From: Labedella gwakjiensis
GTDB taxonomy: Bacteria > Actinomycetota > Actinomycetes > Actinomycetales > Microbacteriaceae
Length of the DNA: 64,000 nucleotides
Assembly (NCBI RefSeq): GCF_003014675.1
Contig: NZ_PYAU01000001.1
Span: 992,001-1,056,000, forward strand
Direction: 5' to 3'
Each line of letters starts with the position of its first letter. Position 1 is the first letter of the stretch. Below are positions 8,521-16,684 of this stretch, in pieces. The notes under the pieces were generated by a model. That model saw only the letters and a program-made list of their open reading frames with translations, was not told where the DNA came from and did not search any database. Both the position numbers and the translations under genes were made by a program.

Positions 8521-10178
8521 GCTCCGTCTCCTCTCTGTGATGGGGAAGCGTGTGATGCGGTGACCGCGACGGCATCGTCGTCGGTCCGGACGGTGGGGAT
8601 GTCGGGTTCGTCGACGGCCGAGCCGTCCGCGATCAGGGCGAGGAGTTCGTCGACGGTGAGGCCGTCGTTCTCGATGTCGGCCACGAGGTGGCGGTCGCGC
8701 ATCACGGCGATGCGGTGCGAGAGGCGCAGCACCTCCTCGATCTCGGCGGAGATGAAGACGACGCTCATCCCGTTCTCGGCGAGCGAGTACACGAGCTTCT
8801 GGATCTCGGCCTTCGCGCCGATGTCGATGCCGCGCGTGGGCTCGTCGAGGATGAGGAGACGGGGTGCGATCGCGAGCCAGCGGGCGAGGAGCACCTTCTG
8901 CTGGTTGCCTCCCGACAGGTTGCGCACGAGCGCGTCGGGGTTCGCCGGTCGCACGTTGAGGGTCTCGATGTAGCTGCGGGTGAGCTCCTCCTGCCGCTTC
9001 TTCGGGATCGGACGGAACCAGCCGCGGTCGGCCTGCAGCGCGAGGATGATGTTGTCGCGCACGGTGAGGTCGCCGATGATGCCCTCCTCTCGCCGGTTCT
9101 CCGACGAGTACGCGATGCGCTTCGAGATGGCCTGGCGCGGGGTGCGGAGTCGGACCGGCTTGCCGCCGATCCGCACGTCCGCCCCGGAATCAGCGCGGTC
9201 GATGCCCCCGAGGAGCCGGGCGAGCTCGGTGCGCCCCGAGCCGAGGAGGCCAGCGAGGCCGACGACCTCGCCCTCCCCGATCGTGACGTCGACGGGATCG
9301 ATCGTGCCGCGCTTGCCGAGGCCCGTCGCGACGACGAACGCGGGGACCGCGGCGTCGTCCTCCTCGTTCGCCGTCTGCTTGACGCGCTTCTCGAGGTCGT
9401 CGAGGGTCGCGAGCTCCTTGCCGATCATCTTCTGCACGAGGTCGATGCGCAGGAGCTCCTCCGTGAGGTACTCCCCCACGAGCTGGCCGTTGCGCAGCAC
9501 GGTGAGGCGGTCGGTGATCTCGTAGATCTGGTCGAGGAAGTGGGAGACGAAGAGGATCGCCACCCCGTCCTCCTTGAGAGTGCGGATCACGCGGAAGAGC
9601 TCGGCGACCTCGTCGGCGTCGAGGCTCGACGTGGGCTCGTCGAGCACGAGCACACGCGCGTCCACGTCGATCGCCCGGGCGATGGCGATGAGCTGCTGCA
9701 CCGCGAGCGAGTGGGAGCCGAGCAGCGAACCGGGGTCGATGTCGAGGCGGAGCTGCGTGAGCAGTTCGGCGGCCCTGGCACGCATGGCCTTCCAGTGGAT
9801 GGAGCCGAACCGGCGCGGCTCGCGGCCGAGCATGATGTTCTCGGCGACCGAGAGGTTGGGGAGCAGGTTCACCTCCTGGTACACCGTCGCGATCCCGGCG
9901 TCCTGCGCATGCGCCGGACCGGCGAACGACACGGGCGAGCCGTTCAGGGCGATCGTGCCCTCGTCGATCCCGTAGACGCCGGTGAGCGCCTTGATGATCG
10001 TGGACTTGCCTGCTCCGTTCTCGCCCATGAGCGAGTGGACCTCGCCGGGGAACATGCGGAAGCTGACGCGGTCGAGCGCCTTCACTCCGGGGAACGAGAT
10101 GGAGACGTCCGTCATCTCGACGATCGGTTCCGGGTGGGCTGCGGGGGCCGGTGGTCTCGCCTGGGCCGTGTCGAGCAT
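8517..10178 (-). CDS. Sugar ABC transporter ATP-binding protein with two nucleotide-binding domains, YtfR-like
   Basis: This is a 553-residue cytoplasmic ATPase with two fused ABC domains. Domain 1 has Walker A GENGAGKST near residue 60 and Walker B VLVLDEPTSS. Its signature region reads SHSLAVQQL, degenerate as is usual in the first domain of this family. Domain 2 has GLLGSGRTEL in place of a full Walker A, signature LSGGNQQK and Walker B LLILDEPTRG. I chose the ATG at 10178 because GGAGAG precedes it and the protein begins right before the first domain. It follows the binding-protein gene after a strong stem-loop. Confidence 0.9.
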   Translation of the reverse strand: MLDTAQARPPAPAAHPEPIVEMTDVSISFPGVKALDRVSFRMFPGEVHSLMGENGAGKSTIIKALTGVYGIDEGTIALNGSPVSFAGPAHAQDAGIATVYQEVNLLPNLSVAENIMLGREPRRFGSIHWKAMRARAAELLTQLRLDIDPGSLLGSHSLAVQQLIAIARAIDVDARVLVLDEPTSSLDADEVAELFRVIRTLKEDGVAILFVSHFLDQIYEITDRLTVLRNGQLVGEYLTEELLRIDLVQKMIGKELATLDDLEKRVKQTANEEDDAAVPAFVVATGLGKRGTIDPVDVTIGEGEVVGLAGLLGSGRTELARLLGGIDRADSGADVRIGGKPVRLRTPRQAISKRIAYSSENRREEGIIGDLTVRDNIILALQADRGWFRPIPKKRQEELTRSYIETLNVRPANPDALVRNLSGGNQQKVLLARWLAIAPRLLILDEPTRGIDIGAKAEIQKLVYSLAENGMSVVFISAEIEEVLRLSHRIAVMRDRHLVADIENDGLTVDELLALIADGSAVDEPDIPTVRTDDDAVAVTASHASPSQRGDGA

Positions 10179-10229
10179 GGTCTCTCCATCGAGGTGCTGT
10201 GCGGTTCGGGTGGTGAAAAGTCGAGAGAG

Positions 10230-10263
10230 CGGCGGGTGGTCGGCCGGAGCCGACCACCCGCCG
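10230..10263. terminator. Intercistronic stem-loop after the binding-protein gene
   Basis: A perfect 15-bp GC-rich stem (outermost pair C10230-G10263) closes a CGGA tetraloop, directly after the sugar-binding-protein stop and about 50 bases before the ATPase start on the minus strand. There is no U-run, so it is more likely a partial terminator or an mRNA 3'-end stabiliser that keeps binding-protein levels above those of the membrane parts. Confidence 0.7.
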
Positions 10264-10269
10264 GGTGGA

Positions 10270-11256
10270 TCAGTACTGGCGGTCGGGCAGGGCCTCGACG
10301 GCCTGCTCCTGCGTGAAGGTCGTCTCCTCGGTGATGATGCGCTTCTCGGGCGTCTCACCATCGTTGATCTGCTTCACGATGTCGACGAGCTGCGCACCCA
10401 GGAGCGGCGAGCATTCGACGATGAAGTTGATCTTGCCATCGGCGAGCGCCTGCATGCCGTCCTTCACCGCGTCGACCGTGACGATCTTGATGTCCTCGCC
10501 CGGGGTGAGGCCGGCGGCCTCGATCGCCTCGATCGCGCCGAGACCCATGTCGTCGTTGTGCGCGTAGATGAGGTCGATGTCCGGGTTGGACTTCAGGAGC
10601 GCCTCGGTGACCTGCTTGCCGCCGGCGCGGGTGAAGTCACCGGTCTGGCTCGCGACGATCTCGAACTTGTCGTCGGCGCCGATCACGTCGGCGAAGCCCT
10701 CGGCGCGGTCGATCGCCGGAGCGGCGCCCGTCGTGCCCTCGAGCTGCGCGATCTTCACGTCGTCGTCGCTTCCCGAGTACTCCTCGACGACCCAGTCGCC
10801 GGCCTTCTTGCCCTCTTCGACGAAGTCGGATCCGAGGAACGAGACGTACAGCGAGTCGTCGGCGGAGTCGACGGCGCGGTCCGTGAGGACCACGGGGATG
10901 CCGGCGGCCTTGGCCTCGTTGAGAACGGCGTCCCAACCGGACTCGACGACCGGGGAGAACGCGATGATGTCGACCTGCTGCTGGATGTAGGAGCGGATCG
11001 CCTTGATCTGGTTCTCCTGCTTCTGCTGCGCGTCGGAGAACTTGAGTTCGATCCCGGCGTCCTTGAAGGCCGCCTGGATGTCGGTGGTGTTGGCGGTGCG
11101 CCAGCCGCTCTCGGCGCCGACCTGCGAGAACCCGACGACGAGTTCGTCGAGGGCCTTGGGTCCGTCGCTCGTGCCGCCGGCGTTTCCGCCCGCACAACCG
11201 GTGAGGGCGAGGAGCAGGGCACCGGCCGCGGCCAGCCCGATGGAACGCTTCTTCAT
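10270..11256 (-). CDS. Sugar ABC transporter substrate-binding lipoprotein, YtfQ-like
   Basis: This is a 328-residue lipoprotein with a classic signal (MKKRSIGLAAAGALLLAL, lipobox LTGC) and a type I periplasmic-binding fold of the Peripla_BP_4 class. Regions typical of the YtfQ galactofuranose binder are GFSQVGAESGWRTANTTDIQ at the mature N-terminus, AFSPVVESGWDAVLNEAKAAGIPVVLTDR and YAHNDDMGLGAIEAIE. It heads the operon SBP-ATPase-permease-permease-(LacI). Galactofuranose or another furanose, such as arabinofuranose, is the probable ligand by family. Confidence 0.88.
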   Translation of the reverse strand: MKKRSIGLAAAGALLLALTGCAGGNAGGTSDGPKALDELVVGFSQVGAESGWRTANTTDIQAAFKDAGIELKFSDAQQKQENQIKAIRSYIQQQVDIIAFSPVVESGWDAVLNEAKAAGIPVVLTDRAVDSADDSLYVSFLGSDFVEEGKKAGDWVVEEYSGSDDDVKIAQLEGTTGAAPAIDRAEGFADVIGADDKFEIVASQTGDFTRAGGKQVTEALLKSNPDIDLIYAHNDDMGLGAIEAIEAAGLTPGEDIKIVTVDAVKDGMQALADGKINFIVECSPLLGAQLVDIVKQINDGETPEKRIITEETTFTQEQAVEALPDRQY

Positions 11257-11359
11257 GTCAGTGAACCTCCTTGTTCGGGTCCGGCCGTGCTGTGTGACCG
11301 CTCCGCGAGGGGGTCTGACACTCGTGCCGGGGACATCGTCGATGATGTCGTTGTGTGGA

Positions 11360-11373
11360 TGTTAGCGATCACA
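11360..11373. promoter_or_regulatory. LacI-type operator candidate 1
   Basis: The 14-bp element TGTTAGCGATCACA lies 104 bases upstream of the YtfQ-like gene. It matches the usual LacI-family layout of two half-sites around a central CG and shares TGT-AGCG-TCA with a second copy 88 bp away. The downstream LacI protein is the likely binder. Confidence 0.5.
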
Positions 11374-11447
11374 ATTACCGGAGCACAAGAGGCCGTTACC
11401 AGCTCGTGACCCGCGTTATTCCGGGCGTGTGATCGGTTTTCGTCGAT

Positions 11448-11461
11448 TGTGAGCGCTCAAC
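11448..11461. promoter_or_regulatory. LacI-type operator candidate 2
   Basis: TGTGAGCGCTCAAC holds a perfect 10-bp core, TGAGCGCTCA. It sits in the 287-bp divergent gap between the sugar importer and the PatB-type gene. A wider inverted pair, TGTGATCG at 11428-11435 and CGATCACA at 11466-11473, brackets it. The rest of this gap shows nothing else I can name. Confidence 0.5.
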
Positions 11462-11543
11462 ACATCGATCACATCCCGTCCGCACGGCGTCGCACGAGGT
11501 AACAGGGCGGGCCCGAACGGCGGCGGGGCGGGAGGATGGGGCG

Positions 11544-12734
11544 ATGGTGACGAGCTGGCGCGACGATCCGTCCGACGGGCACGCGTTCGACGCGCTCACC
11601 ACCACCGATCTCGACGTGTCGTCGAGCCGCAAGTGGAGCCTCCATCCCGGCACGATCGGCGCGTGGGTGGCCGAGATGGACTTCGGCACGGCCCCCGCCG
11701 TCACCGCCGCGCTGCAACGCTCGATCGAGGGCGGGGTGTTCGGCTACCTCTCCCCCGCGACGGCGCGCGACATGGCGGACGCGACCGCCGAGTGGATGGG
11801 TGAGGAGTACGACTGGTCGGTCGACCCGGAGCGCGTGCACCATGTCTCGGACGTGATGGCTGCGCTCGGCGTCGCCATCACGGAGTACTCGCCGGCGGGC
11901 TCCCCCGTCATCGTGCCGACGCCCGCCTACATGCCGTTCCTGACCTACCCGCCCACGCTCGGGCGGCCGGTCGTCGAGGTTCCGGGCATCGTGGAGGACG
12001 GTCGGTGGCGGCACGACCTCGACGCGATCGACCGCGCCTTCGCGGACGGCGCCGGCACGCTCGTGCTCTGCAATCCGCAGAACCCCACGGGTACCGTGTT
12101 CGAGCGGGAAGAGCTCGAAGCGATCGCCGAGGTCGTGGAACGGCACGGCGGCCGGGTCTTCGCGGACGAGATCCACGCGCCGTTGCGCTTCGACGGACGG
12201 CGCCACATCCCGTACGCGTCGATCTCGGAGGCCGCCGCCGGCCACACCGTCACCGGCACGAGCGCGTCGAAGGCGTGGAACGTCCCCGGGCTCAAGGCGG
12301 CTCAGCTCATCGTGTCGAACGACGCCGATCAGGAGCACTACGGCCGCTTCGGTTTCGCCGTGCAGCACGGCGCCGCGACCCCCGGCGTGATCGCCGCGAC
12401 GGCCGCGTACCGAGAGGGGCGCGAGTGGCTCGCCGACGTGGTCGACTACCTCGACGGCAACAGGCGCCTGCTCGCCGAGCTCGTCGCCGAGCATCTCCCC
12501 GGCGCTGTCTACAGGGCTCCGGACGCGACGTACCTCGCCTGGATCGACTGCCGCGGACTCGGGATCGACGGATCGCCCGCCGCGTTCTTCCGCGAGCACG
12601 CGGGAGTGACGCTCACCGACGGCGCGCTCTGCGGCGCGGGCGCCGAGGGCTTCGTGCGCCTGGTCTTCGCGATGCCGCGTCCCCTCCTGGTGCAGGCGAT
12701 CACCGCGATGGGGGCGGCGGTCCGCGTACTCTGA
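11544..12734 (+). CDS. PatB/MalY-type aminotransferase-fold C-S lyase (cystathionine beta-lyase-like)
   Basis: This is a 396-residue fold-type I PLP enzyme of the MalY/PatB subgroup, which cleaves cystathionine or other cysteine S-conjugates. Markers are WVAEMDFGTAPAV near the N-terminus, the GYLSPATARD segment, VIVPTPAYMPF, LCNPQNPTGTVF, the PLP Asp in VFADEIHAPLRF and the Schiff-base lysine K243 in TSASKAWNVPGLKAAQ. The neighbours give no pathway context. It diverges from the sugar importer. Confidence 0.88.
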   Translation: MVTSWRDDPSDGHAFDALTTTDLDVSSSRKWSLHPGTIGAWVAEMDFGTAPAVTAALQRSIEGGVFGYLSPATARDMADATAEWMGEEYDWSVDPERVHHVSDVMAALGVAITEYSPAGSPVIVPTPAYMPFLTYPPTLGRPVVEVPGIVEDGRWRHDLDAIDRAFADGAGTLVLCNPQNPTGTVFEREELEAIAEVVERHGGRVFADEIHAPLRFDGRRHIPYASISEAAAGHTVTGTSASKAWNVPGLKAAQLIVSNDADQEHYGRFGFAVQHGAATPGVIAATAAYREGREWLADVVDYLDGNRRLLAELVAEHLPGAVYRAPDATYLAWIDCRGLGIDGSPAAFFREHAGVTLTDGALCGAGAEGFVRLVFAMPRPLLVQAITAMGAAVRVL

Positions 12735-12748
12735 GGGTCGACCCGTCC

Positions 12749-12773
12749 CCGCGCCACGAACCCCGTGTCGCGG
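12749..12773 (+). terminator. Stem-loop after the PatB-type gene
   Basis: A 10-bp stem with one mismatch (arms CCGCGCCACG and CGTGTCGCGG, loop AACCC) starts 15 bases after the stop codon. No U-run follows. It is a probable terminator between two same-strand genes separated by 123 bp. Confidence 0.5.
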
Positions 12774-12857
12774 CGGGATATGCCGGCGGGACGGCAGGAA
12801 GAACCCTTCCGGGCGGGCGGTCGCCCTGTTTGACTGAATCGGTCGGCGGGAGATCAG

Positions 12858-13751
12858 ATGCAGGTGACCGTGATCGGCGTCCCGGACAGCGCGGGCGCGT
12901 ACGGGGTGGGTGTCGAGCGGGCGCCGACGGCGCTGCGCGAAGCAGGGCTCCTGGAGGCGCTGCGCGAGAGCGGTCACGAGGTGGTCGATGCCGGCGATCT
13001 GACGGAGAGGACCTGGTCGCCTGACCGCGAGCGTCCCTTCGTCCAGAACCTCGACACCGAGATCGAGGCGGTCCGCGAACTCGCGGCCGCGGCGGCCTCA
13101 GGCCTCGAGAACGGTCGGATCCTCGTCCTCGGCGGCAGCTGCGGCGTGGCTCTCGGGGTCTGCGCGGCTCTCGCAGAGAAGGAGGACCGCGCGCGACTCG
13201 TCTACGTCGACCGCCACCTCGATCTCAACACGCCGCACACGACGCGCGAGGGGTCCCTCAGCTGGATGGGCATGGCGCACGCGCTCGCGCTCGACGGTAC
13301 GGAGGGGTCGCTCGCGAACGCCACCGGGCAGGCGCCCCTCTTGCGCCCGACCGACCTCGTGTACCTCGGGCACGAGCCGATGCAGTCGACCGGGGGTGAG
13401 CGTTCAGCGGTCACCGAGCTGGGGCTGCGGATCGTCACGCAGGACGAACTCGTCGGACACCCGACCGAGGCGGCGCGTTCGGCTCGGACGGCACTGTCCG
13501 CCGGGCCCTTCGCGGTGCACCTCGACGTCGACGTGCTGGACTTCCTCGACGCCCCGATCGCGGAGAACGTGAACGGCCGCAACAGCGGGCCGACGATCGC
13601 GCAGCTGGGACCCGCTCTCGCCGCGCTGTGGAGCGATCCGGACTGTCGCGCGCTGTCGATCGGGCAGCTCGATCCGGCCCACGCTCGCGCGGATCCCACG
13701 GCGATCCCGCGCCTCGTCGCGATGCTCGGGGGCGTGATCGCGGCGGCCTGA
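12858..13751 (+). CDS. Arginase/agmatinase-superfamily protein with altered metal site
   Basis: This is a 297-residue ureohydrolase-fold protein. Family landmarks are GVPDSAGAYGVGVERAPTALRE at the N-terminus, an Asp-His-Asp cluster D118-R-H120-L-D122 in place of the usual DAHxD, and D223-V-D225 in HLDVDVLDFLD. The canonical GGDHS motif, which supplies a manganese-ligand histidine, reads GGSC here (S94, C95). Metal binding, and so hydrolysis of a guanidino substrate, may be changed or lost. I recall actinobacterial and fungal relatives with GGNC at this point, so this may be a distinct subfamily. GGGAG precedes the ATG. Confidence 0.75.
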   Translation: MQVTVIGVPDSAGAYGVGVERAPTALREAGLLEALRESGHEVVDAGDLTERTWSPDRERPFVQNLDTEIEAVRELAAAAASGLENGRILVLGGSCGVALGVCAALAEKEDRARLVYVDRHLDLNTPHTTREGSLSWMGMAHALALDGTEGSLANATGQAPLLRPTDLVYLGHEPMQSTGGERSAVTELGLRIVTQDELVGHPTEAARSARTALSAGPFAVHLDVDVLDFLDAPIAENVNGRNSGPTIAQLGPALAALWSDPDCRALSIGQLDPAHARADPTAIPRLVAMLGGVIAAA

Positions 13752-13827
13752 TGAGCCGCCACGCGGACCCCGTCCGTCCTGTGGAGAAGATCGTCAGGAT
13801 GTCGGTGGTGGCGGGGATCCTCGATGC

Positions 13828-14862
13828 ATGAGCGCACTTGTTCCCGACGATTACGCGGCCACCCTCGACGACCTGAAGCGGCAGGTGCATACTGCCCGTT
13901 TTGCTGCCCAGAGAAGGGTCAACACCGAGTTGCTTCTCCTCTGGTGGCATATCGGCAACACGATCCTGGAACGGCAGCAGCACGAGGCATGGGGCAGTGG
14001 TGTGCTCGCCCGCCTTGCTGATGATCTTCGTTCCGAGTTTCCGTCGATGAGGGGGTTCTCCCGACGCAATCTCCTCTACATGCAGGCCTTCGCACGGGCT
14101 TGGCCGAGCGCGGACGCAATTGTGCAACAGCCTGTTGCACAATTGCCGTGGGGTCATGTCACAGAGCTCCTCGACAAGCTCGACGACCAGGGTCTCCGGG
14201 ACTGGTACGCCGCGAAGGACGTCGCACACGGCTGGTCCCGCGCGGTCCTCGCCCACCAGATCACCACCCGACTCCACACGCGCGAAGCAGCGGCGCCCAC
14301 CAACTTCGTCGGCGCGCTCTCGCAGCCCGACTCGGAGCTCGCCCAACAGATCACCCGTGACCCGTACGCTCTCGACTTCCTCGCCGTCGACGGGGATGCG
14401 CCCGAGCGCCAGCTGGAAGAGCGGCTCGTCGACCGCATCGTCGACACGCTCCGCGAGCTCGGGCCCGGATTCGCCTTCGTCGGGCGGCAGGTCCACTTCG
14501 ACGTGGAGGGTGACGACTTCTACGTAGACCTCCTCTTCTTCCACGTCCAGCAGCTCCGCTACGTGGTCGTCGAGCTCAAGACGACCGTCTTCGATCCACG
14601 CGACACCGGACAGCTCGGCTTCTACGTGGCCCTCGTCGACGACAAGTTGCGCATCCCCGGCACCCATCAGCCGACCGTCGGCATCCTCCTGGTCGCCGGG
14701 AAGAACGACGCCGTCGTCCGCTACGCTCTCGCGTCGACGGCGCAGCCGGTGGCCGTCAGCCGGTACGAACTCGCCGAGGAGGCGCAGGCCGCACTTCCGG
14801 ACGAGGCGACGATCGTCGGGGCGTTCTCCCGCGAACTCGCTCGGGGCGCTGACGTCGGATGA
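13828..14862 (+). CDS. DUF1016 (YhcG-like) protein with C-terminal PD-(D/E)XK nuclease-like domain
   Basis: This is a 344-residue protein. Residues 10-160 form the DUF1016 N-terminal region (LLWWHIGNTILERQ, FSRRNLLYMQAFARAWP, IVQQPVAQLPWGHV). Residues 175-330 form a PD-(D/E)XK-like domain with D234 (YVDLLFF) and E249-L-K251 (VVVELK). YhcG-type proteins are widespread, patchily distributed and often found in variable regions; their function is not settled, and a nucleic-acid-processing or defence role is plausible. The first third uses AT-ending codons more than its neighbours, including a run within a perfect 31-bp palindrome, so recent transfer is possible. Confidence 0.82.
   Translation: MSALVPDDYAATLDDLKRQVHTARFAAQRRVNTELLLLWWHIGNTILERQQHEAWGSGVLARLADDLRSEFPSMRGFSRRNLLYMQAFARAWPSADAIVQQPVAQLPWGHVTELLDKLDDQGLRDWYAAKDVAHGWSRAVLAHQITTRLHTREAAAPTNFVGALSQPDSELAQQITRDPYALDFLAVDGDAPERQLEERLVDRIVDTLRELGPGFAFVGRQVHFDVEGDDFYVDLLFFHVQQLRYVVVELKTTVFDPRDTGQLGFYVALVDDKLRIPGTHQPTVGILLVAGKNDAVVRYALASTAQPVAVSRYELAEEAQAALPDEATIVGAFSRELARGADVG
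14116..14146. repeat. Perfect 31-bp inverted repeat inside the DUF1016 coding region
   Basis: Arms of 15 bases (GCAATTGTGCAACAG and its exact reverse complement) flank one central C. The element begins exactly at codon 97 and encodes AIVQQPVAQL, a conserved stretch of the family. The codons used (ATT, CAA, CCT, GTT, GCA, TTG) are rare in this GC-rich genome. Confidence 0.85.
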
Positions 14863-15755
14863 GCCTGGAGGCCGAGCGCAAGGCTCGGCCCGCGTCGATC
14901 CGCGTGTGGCACAGTCGCTCTGTGATCACTCCTCCTGCAGACGCGCCCGGTACGACGATCATCGCGGGGTGCGGGAAGCTCGGCACGGCGCTCGGCGAGC
15001 GCCTCGTCGCCGCGGGCGGCCGCGTGGTGGCCCTCCGGCGCGACGTGAGCTCGCTGCCGAATGCCTTCACGTCGATCTCGGTCGACCTCACCGCCCCGAT
15101 CGACGAGCCTCTTACCGCCGCGGACGCGCTCGTCATCACCCTCACCCCGAGCGCCGTGGACGGCGACTACAGCTCAGCCCTCGCGGGGCTCGCCGCAGCG
15201 CTACCGACTCCCCCCGGCCGGACGGTCTTCGTGTCGACCACGGGGGTCTTCGACGGCTGGAGCGGGCGCCAGCCGATCACGGAGGACGACATCCCGACGG
15301 GCGAGACGGAACGTTCGCAGATGCTGCTCGACGCGGAGACCGCCGCCGTCGAGCAGTTCGACGCGATCATCCTCCGACCGGTCGGCATCTACGGGCCGGG
15401 ACGCGACTTCCTCATCCGGCAGACCCTCTCGGCGCCCACCATCGACGCCGGGCGCATCACGAACCGCATCCACGAAAGCGACCTCGCCCGAGCGCTCGAG
15501 ACCCTCCTCACGATGGCGGAGCCGCCTCGCGTGCTGCACGCCGTGGACGAGGAGCCCGTGGCGCTCCGGGAGGTCGTCGACCACATCGCGTCCCTCCTCG
15601 GCGTCACGGCTCCGTCCGGCGACGGCGACGGCGGACGACTGCACGGCAACGTCTTCGACGGCGCCGCCCTGCACGCGCTCCTCGGCCACCTCGACTACCC
15701 GGACTACCGCGCCGGCTACGACGAGCTCGTCGCCGACTACCAGCGCGGGGCCTGA
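14859..15755 (+). CDS. NAD(P)-binding epimerase/dehydratase-like protein
   Basis: This is a Rossmann-fold protein of the extended SDR / NAD-dependent epimerase type, 298 residues from the ATG that overlaps the preceding stop (ATGA). The dinucleotide motif is IIAGCGKLGTALGERL, with cysteine and lysine inside the glycine loop. FVSTTGVFDGWSGRQPITEDD and ILRPVGIYGPGRDFLIRQ resemble YeeZ/SDR-a proteins. The first 21 residues look non-family, so the real start may be the GTG at 14922, giving 277 residues. The usual YxxxK catalytic pair is not evident, so enzymatic activity is uncertain. Confidence 0.75.
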   Translation: MSLEAERKARPASIRVWHSRSVITPPADAPGTTIIAGCGKLGTALGERLVAAGGRVVALRRDVSSLPNAFTSISVDLTAPIDEPLTAADALVITLTPSAVDGDYSSALAGLAAALPTPPGRTVFVSTTGVFDGWSGRQPITEDDIPTGETERSQMLLDAETAAVEQFDAIILRPVGIYGPGRDFLIRQTLSAPTIDAGRITNRIHESDLARALETLLTMAEPPRVLHAVDEEPVALREVVDHIASLLGVTAPSGDGDGGRLHGNVFDGAALHALLGHLDYPDYRAGYDELVADYQRGA

Positions 15756-15834
15756 GCCGCGCGCTCACCCCGACGGGGCGCGCTCGGGGCGGGGCAGCTG
15801 GAGGCCGCCCTGTTCGCTCGCCCCGGACACGGTG

Positions 15835-16635
15835 TCAGGGGATGAGGTAGTCGCTGTCGCGTGCGTCGGTGATGAGCATGTGCCCCGGCGCGTGCCCGAT
15901 GGCGAGCGGCGGGCGCGACCGCATGACGGCCGCCTGCGGAGTGACGCCGCACGCCCAGAACACGGGGATGTGGCCGTCGGGGATGCTCACGGCGTCACCG
16001 AAGTCGGGGGCGCCGAGGTCCGCGATGCCGAGCTCCTCCGGATTGCCGACGTGCACGGGAGCGCCGTGGACGGCGGGGTAGCGCGACGTGATGCGCACGG
16101 CGTCCGCCACCTGCGACGCGGGGATCGGACGCATCGACACCACGAGCGGACCCGACATCGCACCGGCCGGCGCGCACTCCCGGTTGGTGCGGTACATCGG
16201 CACGTTCACGCCCTGATCGATGTGCGCGATGCTGATGCCGCCGTCCTGCAGCGCCGACTCGAACGTGAACGAGCAGCCGATGATGAACGTCACGAGGTCG
16301 TCACGCCAATGCTCCGAGAGATCGGTCGGCTCGTCCACCTTCACACCGTCGCGGTAGACCGTGTACTTCGGGACGTCGGTGCGGATGTCGCCTCCGCCCA
16401 GCAGCGGCCCCGTCGTCTCCCCCGCCTCGAGCACGCCGAGGATCGGACACGGCTTCGGATTGCGCTGCGCGAACAGCAGGAAGTCGAACGCGTGCTCGCG
16501 TGGGATGGCCAGGATGTTCGCTTGCGCGAAACCGCGGGACCAGCCCGCCGTGGGTTCGACCAATCCGTTGCGGAACATCTCACGGGCGTGGGCCGGCGAG
16601 GTCGCGGCGCGGTCGAGGACATCGAGAAGGGCCAT
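15835..16635 (-). CDS. DUF1445 / D-glutamate cyclase-like putative hydro-lyase
   Basis: This is a 266-residue protein of the DUF1445 (YcsI-type) family, annotated as putative hydro-lyases and related to mammalian D-glutamate cyclase. Recognisable stretches are [30 protein letters not shown] near residue 40, [53 protein letters not shown] and the C-terminal [13 protein letters not shown]...APGHMLITD. The length matches the family. It neighbours an MFS exporter on the same strand, 49 bp away, which might supply or remove its substrate; that link is speculative. Confidence 0.85.
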   Translation of the reverse strand: MALLDVLDRAATSPAHAREMFRNGLVEPTAGWSRGFAQANILAIPREHAFDFLLFAQRNPKPCPILGVLEAGETTGPLLGGGDIRTDVPKYTVYRDGVKVDEPTDLSEHWRDDLVTFIIGCSFTFESALQDGGISIAHIDQGVNVPMYRTNRECAPAGAMSGPLVVSMRPIPASQVADAVRITSRYPAVHGAPVHVGNPEELGIADLGAPDFGDAVSIPDGHIPVFWACGVTPQAAVMRSRPPLAIGHAPGHMLITDARDSDYLIP

Positions 16636-16684
16636 ACGGTCAACGCTACCGGTGCCATCCGCTCATCCTGTGGGACCCGCGGGC

